DNA from: Bacteroidales bacterium
GTDB lineage: Bacteria; Bacteroidota; Bacteroidia; Bacteroidales; UBA932
Assembly (NCBI GenBank): GCA_024401825.1
Contig: JAKSKF010000009.1
Location: 1-52,274 of the forward strand
DNA: 52,274 nucleotides
Direction of reading: 5' to 3'
This document shows, in pieces, positions 8,427 through 15,321 of this stretch (positions are counted from its first letter, which is position 1; each line of letters begins with the position of its first letter). The notes under the pieces were generated by a model that worked only from the letters and a program-made list of their open reading frames with translations, was not told where the DNA came from and did not search any database. Position numbers and translations under genes: made by a program.

Positions 8427-8817
8427 AAGCTTTCAATATTGCCGCGGCTATTTCCGCCTTACGTTCATCGGACACCTGGGGACGTTTCCTGCGGAAATCC
8501 AAATCCGCTTCGCTCTGAAGGGGAACCAGATGTATGTGAGTGTGAGGGACCTCCATCCCCAGCACTGCCACGCCCACTCTCTTGCAGGGCACGGCCTTGC
8601 CGATGGCCAGGGCCACCTTGCGGGCAAACGCCCACAGGCCGTCATAGACGTCGGGAGGCAGGTTGAAGACATAGTCATCCTCCAGATTCTTGGGGATGAC
8701 CAGGGTATGGCCCTCCGCCAGAGGGCTAATGTCAAGGAATGCGTAGAAGTCCTTGTCTTCCGCGCATTTGAAGGAAGGAATCTCCCCCTTGGCTATCTTG
8801 GTGAAAATGGTGGCCAT
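8413..8817 (-). CDS. HIT-family nucleotide hydrolase (HinT-like)
   Basis: The 134-residue product has the histidine-triad motif HTHIHLVP near residue 92, the catalytic signature of nucleotidyl hydrolases and transferases acting on adenosine phosphoramidates and related nucleotides. The N-terminus MATIFTKIAKGEIPSFKCAED is typical of HinT proteins, as is GHTLVIPKN near residue 36. It sits three bases after greA, so the two are almost certainly co-transcribed. The natural substrate cannot be told from sequence. Confidence 0.92.
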   Translation of the reverse strand: MATIFTKIAKGEIPSFKCAEDKDFYAFLDISPLAEGHTLVIPKNLEDDYVFNLPPDVYDGLWAFARKVALAIGKAVPCKRVGVAVLGMEVPHTHIHLVPLQSEADLDFRRKRPQVSDERKAEIAAAILKAYESL

Positions 8818-8820
8818 ATG

Positions 8821-9291
8821 CTACAGCGCAATTTCAATGATTTTGAACTTGAGCACTCCGGCGGGCACCTGAGCCTCCACGACTTCACCCTTCCCGTGCC
8901 CGAGCAGGGCCTTCGCAATGGGCGTCGTGGCGGCGAGTTTCCCCTTGGAGAAGTCGGCCTCGGTCTCACCCACTATGGTGAACACCATCTTCTGTCCGTT
9001 GCCCATATTTTCAACGGTCACCTTGTTCAGCATCTGAACCTTGTCCGTTCCTATCCTGCTTTCGTCAATCACCTTTGCGGCGGTAACCTTGCTCTGGAGG
9101 TTCGCTATCTTGAGTTCCAGCAAGCCCTGCGCCTCACGGGCGGACTCATACTCCGCGTTCTCGGACAGGTCCCCCTTCTCGCGGGCCTCCGCTATTGCGG
9201 CCGCGATGACGGGACGCTGGGCAAGCGCTTCGGAGAGTTCCTTCTTGAGTTTGTCCAGGCCTTCCTGGGTCATATAAATGTTTTCTGCCAT
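8821..9291 (-). CDS. greA: transcription elongation factor GreA
   Basis: GreA rescues backtracked RNA polymerase by stimulating cleavage of the nascent RNA in the active site. The 156-residue length matches the family. The N-terminal coiled coil carries the tip motif GDLSENAEYESAREAQ near residue 40, with the acidic residues that coordinate the catalytic metal, and the C-terminal FKBP-like domain is complete. I place the start at the ATG at 9291 (MAENIYMTQEGL); an upstream TTG at 9300 would add three residues. The gene starts one base after the stop of the 52-residue gene, so translation is probably coupled. Confidence 0.96.
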   Translation of the reverse strand: MAENIYMTQEGLDKLKKELSEALAQRPVIAAAIAEAREKGDLSENAEYESAREAQGLLELKIANLQSKVTAAKVIDESRIGTDKVQMLNKVTVENMGNGQKMVFTIVGETEADFSKGKLAATTPIAKALLGHGKGEVVEAQVPAGVLKFKIIEIAL

Positions 9292-9292
9292 A

Positions 9293-9451
9293 TCAATCAA
9301 ATTTGGGCTTCAATATTTCCGAATAAACAATCATCTTCTTCAGGTCGATACGGTTCTTCCGCTCACCGGAATCAAATGATTTTTTTTGCTCCCGCAGGAT
9401 GGACCTCTGACCTTCCATCTCGGGAGCAAAATCCTTTTGCTCTGTTTTCAT
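9293..9451 (-). CDS. unnamed 52-residue basic protein between ribF and greA
   Basis: The frame begins with ATG at 9451, where the last base of the ATG region overlaps the ribF stop as ATGA, and ends with TGA at 9293, one base before greA. The product is short and highly charged, beginning MKTEQKDFAPEME; its last third reads RKNRIDLKKMIVYSEILKPKFD, too regular (amphipathic, IDLKK then YSEIL.PKF) to look like random sequence. The perfect fit between two coupled genes argues that it is translated. I recall short Bacteroidota proteins ending in a similar SEIL motif, but I cannot name a family or function. No signal peptide or membrane segment is present. Confidence 0.75.
   Translation of the reverse strand: MKTEQKDFAPEMEGQRSILREQKKSFDSGERKNRIDLKKMIVYSEILKPKFD
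9384..9442 (-). promoter_or_regulatory. two mutually exclusive hairpins at the start of the 52-aa gene
   Basis: GAGCAAAA at 9424-9431 can pair with TTTTGCTC at 9435-9442 (8 bp, 3-nt loop) or, as part of CGGGAGCAAAA at 9421-9431, with TTTTGCTCCCG at 9384-9394 (11 bp). The second pairing is extended by GATGGA/TCCATC at 9398-9403 and 9414-9419. In the leftward mRNA the first hairpin starts seven bases after the ATG at 9451. No U-run follows either stem, so neither is a simple terminator. Confidence 0.45.
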
Positions 9452-10296
9452 AATCCAAATATAAGGTTTTTTGCTGAAACTTCATCAATGGCGAGTTGAT
9501 TTTTCAACTCTTCCGGTGAAGAAAAATCCATCCTGTCCCTCAGACGCTCCACAAAGGATATCCTGAGGTCCAGACCATATATGTCCTCGTCAAAATCGAA
9601 GATATGGGTTTCTATGACGTCCCCCACGTCGGTCATCCCGTAGAGTTCCTTTCCCAGGGCGCGCACCTTGGTCAGATAGGCTCCCTTGCCCGGCAGCATC
9701 TTCAGGGGGTCGTAGAGTTGCATATTGGCCGTGGGGAAGCCTATTGTCCTTCCCAACTGCTTGCCGGACACCACGACGCCCTTCAGGGAATATTCGTAGC
9801 CGAGCTGTTCGTTGGCCAGGCGCACGTTCCCCTCCGACAGGGCAGTGCGGATGCTGGTGGAACTGATTCTTCCTACAGCCTCGCAGATTGTGGTTTCCAG
9901 GCCGAAACGGGCGGCCAGGCCGGCCGTCTCCTCCGGTTTCATCTGGTCGGAGCCGAGACGGTTGTCATAGCCCAACACCAGCATTGTTCCGGCATACTTG
10001 CCGCAGACTATGTCCCTGAGATACTGCTCGGTGGTAAGCGAGGAAAAGTCTCTGGTGAATTCTATGACCTCCACCCTGTCCACTCCGAGGGCCTTCAGGG
10101 CGCCCGTCTTCTCCTCCATCGAGGACAAGAGTCTCAGTTGCCGGGCTTCGTGCTGGAGAGCCATTCTCGGATGAGGCCAGAACGTGAGGACGATGGCCGG
10201 CTCGGAGCGCTCCCTGGCGCACTGTACGAGGGTCTCTATGAGGCGACGGTGTCCACGGTGGATGCCGTCAAAGAACCCTGTCGCAATTACAGCCAT
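9448..10296 (-). CDS. ribF: bifunctional riboflavin kinase / FAD synthetase
   Basis: RibF phosphorylates riboflavin to FMN and adenylates FMN to FAD. The N-terminal adenylyltransferase domain has GFFDGIHRGHRRLI near residue 7 and SSTSIR near 145. The C-terminal kinase domain has the nucleotide-binding GRTIGFPTANM near 185 and ETHIFDFDEDIYG near 232. The segment usually reading like NIGxRPTF is shortened to TDVGDVIETH, which makes the protein 282 residues and not about 310. The start overlaps glgP by ten bases and the stop overlaps the next small gene as ATGA. Confidence 0.95.
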   Translation of the reverse strand: MAVIATGFFDGIHRGHRRLIETLVQCARERSEPAIVLTFWPHPRMALQHEARQLRLLSSMEEKTGALKALGVDRVEVIEFTRDFSSLTTEQYLRDIVCGKYAGTMLVLGYDNRLGSDQMKPEETAGLAARFGLETTICEAVGRISSTSIRTALSEGNVRLANEQLGYEYSLKGVVVSGKQLGRTIGFPTANMQLYDPLKMLPGKGAYLTKVRALGKELYGMTDVGDVIETHIFDFDEDIYGLDLRISFVERLRDRMDFSSPEELKNQLAIDEVSAKNLIFGL

Positions 10297-12854
10297 TGGA
10301 CAAGAGGGAAATCCATCCTGTGAGGAAGGAGAGGATTCTTTGCGAACACTCTGGTTCCCACCTGGTACATACCTGTCTTTTCAGGAAGCACCAGAGTCTT
10401 GAAGCGGGCCACTCCGTCCTTGAATTCAGTCAGTTCGAACTGACACACTTCCTGGATGCTGAGTTTTCCGTTCTTGTCATAAGTGGTGAAAAGCATTTCC
10501 ACTCCGACATCCTCAGGGGCCAGCCCCGCCAGGTCAAGAACCACCTCGCAGGACAATTTGTGTCTCTGGGTAAGGTCATACGACGCCTCCGGGCTGGTGT
10601 AGGACAGAACCTTTATGTCCGGCCAGACCTTGGACACCTTATCCTTCCAGGCCGCAATCTCACGGGCCTTGGCATTGGAGTCCGCAGTCAGCATACGGAA
10701 ACGCTTGAACTGAGGCTCGTAGAACATATTGCAGTAGTCCGTCAGCATACGGTTGGTGGTGAAGTTGCTCGCGACCTTGGCTATGGTGTTCTTAATGTAG
10801 CCGACCCATTCCTTGCTGTAGCCCAGAGACTTGTCTATGTCATAGTATGCAGGGACTATCTCATTCTCGATGATACCGTAGATGGTAGCCGCGTCAAGTT
10901 CGTTCTGGTAGTCCGGCTCATCGTAGGTGTTCTCCTGGGGCAGAGCCCATCCGGCTCCTTCCCTGTATCCTTCCACCCACCATCCGTCAAGCACGGAGAA
11001 GTGCATCACACCGTTCATCGCGGCCTTCTCTCCCGAAGTTCCGGATGCTTCCAGAGGCCTTGTAGGGTTGTTGAGCCATACGTCCACGCCCTGAACCAGT
11101 CTCTTTGCAAGCGAGATGTGATATCCGGGGACGAAGATTATCTTTCCTATGAACCTGTCCTGCTTTGAAATCTCCACAATCTGCTTGATGAGGTCCTGCC
11201 CCATTCCGTCGGCGGGGTGAGCCTTGCCGGCGAAGATGAACTGCACGGGACGGCTGGGGTTGTTCACAATCTTGTCCAGACGCTCCAGGTCCGTGAACAG
11301 CAGAGTGGCCCTCTTGTATGTGGCGAAGCGGCGGGCGAATCCTATTGTCAGCACGTCGGGACGAAGGTTTTCCTGAATCTTCACAATCTGGCTGGGGGAA
11401 TAGTGACTGCCTGTGACGGGGTTTGAGAGCCGCTCGCTGATGGCATTGAAGAGTTCTCCCTTGACGAATTTCCTTATGTTCCAGATTTCAGAGTCGGGAA
11501 TGTCGTAAACACCTTCGAAACATTTCTTGTCGTAGTGGGAAGTCTTGAAGTCGGGGCCGAACACCCTGGCGTGGGCCTGCTTCCATTCCTTGGCGGCCCA
11601 GGTAGCGTAATGCACTCCGTTGGTCACGTAAGACACGTGAAGTTCCTCCGGCAGATATCCGGGGTACATAGGAGAGAATATTTCCTGGCTCACCTTGCCG
11701 TGAAGCATCGAAACGCCGTTGATGTTCTGGCTCAGGTTCGCGGCGAGGGCGCTCATGGAGAACTTCTCTTCCTCGTCACCGGGATTCATCCGTCCCAGGG
11801 ACAGGAACCTGTTCCACTCTATGCCGAAACGGGCGGGATAATGTCCCAGGTATTTGCCCAGGAGTTCCTCGTCGAAGGCATCGTGCCCGGCAGGCACGGG
11901 AGTGTGTGTGGTGAACAGGCCGGAAGCGCGGACCAGTTCGACCGCCTCCTCGTATCTGAGACCGCCCGTCTGCATATACTCGCGAAGGCGTTCCAGGCCG
12001 GCGAAGGCCGCGTGACCCTCGTTGTAATGGTAGATGTCGGGATTCAAGCCGAGGGCGCGGAGAGCCCGGACGCCGCCGATTCCCAGAAGAATCTCCTGCT
12101 TGAGACGATTCTCCCAGTCTCCCCCGTATAGCTGGTGGGTGACCTGACGGTCTTCAGGGATGTTCGCCTCGAAATCGGTGTCGAGGAGATAAAGGTCGGT
12201 ACGGCCCACCGCAACCTTCCAGATGCGGGCGGACAACTCGCGGCCGGGCATTGCCATCTTGACCGTGAGCCAGTTGCCGTCCTTGTCGGTAACGGGTTCC
12301 GCAGGAATCTTCATAAAGTCCTGGGGCTCATAGTTGGCGACCTGGTTTCCCTGCGCGGTAAGGCGTTGGGTGAAGTATCCGTAACGGTACAGGAGACCCA
12401 CCGCCACCATATTGACGTTCATATCGCTGGACTCCTTGAGATAGTCGCCGGCAAGGATTCCGAGTCCGCCGGAGTATATCCTGAGGGAAGTGTCAAGTCC
12501 GTACTCCATACAGAAATACCCTATGGAGGGGTCTGTCCTGTGGGACTTGAGTTCCATATAGTCGTTGAATTCGGACATCACCATCTGCAGGTTGGCGAGG
12601 AAAGACTTGTCCTTCGCAAGCTGCTGGTAACGGGTGAGGCTCACGCTGTCAAGTATGACCATAGGGTTGTGTCCCGAAGTATGCCACAGGTCGGCGTCAA
12701 CCGACTTGAAAAGGGCTTTCGCGCTGTCATTCCAGCACCACCACAAGTTCTTGCAAAGGGTTTCCAGGCCGGAAAGTTCTTCGGGAAGGTGACGCGTCAC
12801 CATTACGCTTTTCCATACCGGAGAAGACGTGGAATTGTTATTCTGCATGCTCAT
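10287..12854 (-). CDS. glgP: alpha-glucan (glycogen) phosphorylase, GT35
   Basis: It releases glucose 1-phosphate from glycogen or maltodextrin ends using phosphate and PLP. The PLP-lysine region is EASGTSGEKAAMNGVMHFSVLDGWW near residue 605, and the C-terminal half holds FAGKAHPADGMGQ. At 855 residues with an N-terminal WKSVMVTRHLPEEL segment it fits the Thermus/archaeal type of alpha-glucan phosphorylase. Start at the ATG at 12854; a second ATG lies two codons in. It overlaps the end of the GH57 gene by 17 bases and closes the glycogen cassette. Confidence 0.95.
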   Translation of the reverse strand: MSMQNNNSTSSPVWKSVMVTRHLPEELSGLETLCKNLWWCWNDSAKALFKSVDADLWHTSGHNPMVILDSVSLTRYQQLAKDKSFLANLQMVMSEFNDYMELKSHRTDPSIGYFCMEYGLDTSLRIYSGGLGILAGDYLKESSDMNVNMVAVGLLYRYGYFTQRLTAQGNQVANYEPQDFMKIPAEPVTDKDGNWLTVKMAMPGRELSARIWKVAVGRTDLYLLDTDFEANIPEDRQVTHQLYGGDWENRLKQEILLGIGGVRALRALGLNPDIYHYNEGHAAFAGLERLREYMQTGGLRYEEAVELVRASGLFTTHTPVPAGHDAFDEELLGKYLGHYPARFGIEWNRFLSLGRMNPGDEEEKFSMSALAANLSQNINGVSMLHGKVSQEIFSPMYPGYLPEELHVSYVTNGVHYATWAAKEWKQAHARVFGPDFKTSHYDKKCFEGVYDIPDSEIWNIRKFVKGELFNAISERLSNPVTGSHYSPSQIVKIQENLRPDVLTIGFARRFATYKRATLLFTDLERLDKIVNNPSRPVQFIFAGKAHPADGMGQDLIKQIVEISKQDRFIGKIIFVPGYHISLAKRLVQGVDVWLNNPTRPLEASGTSGEKAAMNGVMHFSVLDGWWVEGYREGAGWALPQENTYDEPDYQNELDAATIYGIIENEIVPAYYDIDKSLGYSKEWVGYIKNTIAKVASNFTTNRMLTDYCNMFYEPQFKRFRMLTADSNAKAREIAAWKDKVSKVWPDIKVLSYTSPEASYDLTQRHKLSCEVVLDLAGLAPEDVGVEMLFTTYDKNGKLSIQEVCQFELTEFKDGVARFKTLVLPEKTGMYQVGTRVFAKNPLLPHRMDFPLVQWL

Positions 12855-14025
12855 TGATTCTTATCATAAAGTCACTCAGCACGTTCATATAGTTGATGAA
12901 GGCTTCGTAGGGAGTTTCGTATGGGTTGAAATACTTGTGCACGTCCCCGTCAGAGAAGAACTTGGTGCACATATAGTAAAAATGGTCGCTCTCCTGGAGA
13001 TGGCCGAAGTCATTCCAAAGAACGGCGTCGTCTATGATGGAGAGTTTCTCCACCAGGCCGTACAGCTTGCTGAAGGCCTCTTTCTGGAGTTCGTTTCCGA
13101 GCCAGGCGGAGGTGTCCCTCTCCTCGTCGGCCCAGGAGATTGCCTCGGGCGCCGAGAGTTCGTCCACGGCCTCGTGCCTGCGGGCGGCCTGTGACGGAGT
13201 CACGAAGTCGAACTCCCCGCTCCTGATGACTGCGTCAGGCAGAGAGCTCATAAACTCGAAGATTCCGCTGTCGCTGTCCTGATGCTCGCCGAACGTCTCG
13301 TAATCCATAAACAGATTCACAATCTCACCTTCCGCATTCTTGAGCCACTCCACATACTTTTCCGCAGTGAGGGGCCACTCCGCCCAGTCCTTGTTGGAGA
13401 AGCGGAATGCAATGTCGTCGCTGAGACCGTAATTCCTGAGCAGAAGTTTGAGCTTGGGCTGAGTCTCGTCGCAATATACGTAGTTGGGGCTCTTCCATCC
13501 CATAATGTGACGGGCTCCCTCGGTAAGCATTGTGTGGAAGCCCATCTTGTACACCTGCTCGCCGATTGAGTTCGAATAAATCAGCTCGGTGTTGCGGAAT
13601 GTCTTGGGGCTGACACCGAAATAATTCCGGATAGCCTCGGCGTGCTTGGCAACCTGATGCTTGAACTCGGTGGGGGAAACCAGTGAAGACAGTGAATGGT
13701 TGTAGGTCTCGCAGAGGAACTCCACGCAGCCGGTGTCGGCAAGCGCGCGGAAGCTGTCAAGAACTTCCGGAGCGTATCGGTCGAACTGTTCAAGAGCGGA
13801 ACCGGATATGGAGAATGCCACCTTGAACTTGCGCGGATGCCTGCGGATTTCATTCAACAGCAGCTCATTCATAGGGAGATAACATTTCTGGGCCACCCTC
13901 CTGAGAATTGTCCTGTTGGTATAGTCGTCATAATAGTGCGAATCCTTGCCTATATCGAAGAAACGGTAAAGGCGGAGCCTGGTGGGCTGATGCACCTGGA
14001 AGTAAAAACAAATATCCTTACTCAT
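12838..14025 (-). CDS. GH57-family alpha-amylase or glucanotransferase
   Basis: The 395-residue protein is a family 57 glycoside hydrolase. It shows region 1 (FYFQVHQPTRLR, residues 7-18), the nucleophile region FRNTELIYS (Glu near residue 153) and the acid/base region MDYETFGEHQ (Asp near 246). Family 57 covers amylases, 4-alpha-glucanotransferases and branching enzymes, and the sequence alone does not decide which. In Bacteroidota a GH57 enzyme is often grouped with a glycogen synthase-like transferase and a debranching enzyme, as here. It starts three bases after the glycosyltransferase gene and overlaps glgP. Confidence 0.92.
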   Translation of the reverse strand: MSKDICFYFQVHQPTRLRLYRFFDIGKDSHYYDDYTNRTILRRVAQKCYLPMNELLLNEIRRHPRKFKVAFSISGSALEQFDRYAPEVLDSFRALADTGCVEFLCETYNHSLSSLVSPTEFKHQVAKHAEAIRNYFGVSPKTFRNTELIYSNSIGEQVYKMGFHTMLTEGARHIMGWKSPNYVYCDETQPKLKLLLRNYGLSDDIAFRFSNKDWAEWPLTAEKYVEWLKNAEGEIVNLFMDYETFGEHQDSDSGIFEFMSSLPDAVIRSGEFDFVTPSQAARRHEAVDELSAPEAISWADEERDTSAWLGNELQKEAFSKLYGLVEKLSIIDDAVLWNDFGHLQESDHFYYMCTKFFSDGDVHKYFNPYETPYEAFINYMNVLSDFMIRINEHAE

Positions 14026-14028
14026 ATC

Positions 14029-15321
14029 CTACTTGTTTAATACAGATTCATATACTTTCTTGAGCTTCACCGTGGCGTTGTTCCACTTGAGCTCGTTCAC
14101 CTCGTCGAAGCCCTGCTTCGAAGCGAAATCCGAAAGCGCGGGATAGGTTACCAGCGCATAGATGTCGTCCGCCAGGGCATCGACATCCCAGAAATCCACC
14201 TTGAGGGCATACTTGAGCACCTCTGCGGCTCCCGACTGGTGGGAAATTATCGAGGGAACGTTGGAGCGCATCGCTTCAAGAGGAGAGATTCCGAAAGGTT
14301 CGCTCACGCTGGGCATAATGTACACGTCGGAGAGGGCGAACATCTTCTGCACGTCCTTGCCGCGGAGGAAGCCCGTGAAATGGAACCTGTCGGCGATGCC
14401 GAGACGTGCCACCTGCCTTATGGCGCGGTTCATCATATCGCCGCTGCCGGCCATCACGAACCTGACGTTCCTGGTACGCTTGATTACTTTCGCCGCCGCC
14501 TCTATGAAATATTCGGGGCCCTTCTGGAAGGTGATTCTCCCGAGGAAGGTGACCACCTTGTCCTTCACTCCCCTCTCTACGTCAAGATTCTCCCTGCCGC
14601 TGAAATCCACAGCATTGTGAACGGTAACCACCTTGGAGGGGTTTATGCCGTATTTGTTGATGACTATGTTCCTGGTAAGGTCAGACACGGTGACCACCCT
14701 GTCCGCCGCCTCCATGCCGCGGCGTTCGATGGCGTAAACCCTGCTGTCCACCATATCGTCCGTACCCCTGTCAAAGGACGTGGCGTGGACGTGGACTACC
14801 AGGGGCTTGCCCGTCAGTTCCTTCGCCGCTATTCCGGCCAGGTAGGTCAGCCAGTCGTGGGCGTGAATGACGTCGAACTCGGACTCGTGCGCCATTGCGA
14901 TTGTCCCGCCGACCTGGGCGTAACGGCTCACCTCTTCCAGGAGGTTCGCCCCGTACTTTCCCGAGAACTTGAATTTCTGTCCGAAGCCCACAGTGGTCTC
15001 CGTCCTGTTCTCCTTCTTCATTCTCTCGATGGCATCGAAGTAGTCATCGGGGTCCGAGTAGGGCACGAGGTTGGAATCGACGTTGATGAACTTGACCTTG
15101 TTGAGGAATTCATCCACCGTGGAACTGACGTTGCGCACTGCAACGTCGCTGGCATCGATGATGCGGGTGCAGCTCTGGTCCTCGTCGCCTGAGGCCGAGG
15201 GCATCACGAAGATGGTCTGGACTCCGTTGTGGGCCAGGCCCTTGACTATTCCTTCGCAGGCAGTTCCCAAACCGCCTGCAATATGGGGAGGAAACTCCCA
15301 TCCGAACATCAGAACTCTCAT
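14029..15321 (-). CDS. glycogen synthase-like glycosyltransferase (GT4/GT5 fold)
   Basis: The 430-residue protein is a GT-B glycosyltransferase expected to extend alpha-1,4-glucan chains. The N-terminus MRVLMFGWEFPPHIAGGLGT contains the nucleotide-sugar GGLG loop. DVIHAHDWLT near residue 155 and the C-terminal SEPFGISPLEAM (EX7E-type motif, near 355) are clear. Classical GlgA has a KxGGL motif and about 480 residues; this one has IAGGL and is shorter, so the donor (ADP- or UDP-glucose) is uncertain. It overlaps the debranching gene by four bases (ATGA). Confidence 0.87.
   Translation of the reverse strand: MRVLMFGWEFPPHIAGGLGTACEGIVKGLAHNGVQTIFVMPSASGDEDQSCTRIIDASDVAVRNVSSTVDEFLNKVKFINVDSNLVPYSDPDDYFDAIERMKKENRTETTVGFGQKFKFSGKYGANLLEEVSRYAQVGGTIAMAHESEFDVIHAHDWLTYLAGIAAKELTGKPLVVHVHATSFDRGTDDMVDSRVYAIERRGMEAADRVVTVSDLTRNIVINKYGINPSKVVTVHNAVDFSGRENLDVERGVKDKVVTFLGRITFQKGPEYFIEAAAKVIKRTRNVRFVMAGSGDMMNRAIRQVARLGIADRFHFTGFLRGKDVQKMFALSDVYIMPSVSEPFGISPLEAMRSNVPSIISHQSGAAEVLKYALKVDFWDVDALADDIYALVTYPALSDFASKQGFDEVNELKWNNATVKLKKVYESVLNK

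Noticed and set aside
9380-9387. Run of eight T as part of a terminator
   Set aside because: In the leftward transcript it is an A-run after the stem, and on the other strand the T-run precedes the stem, so it is not an intrinsic terminator.
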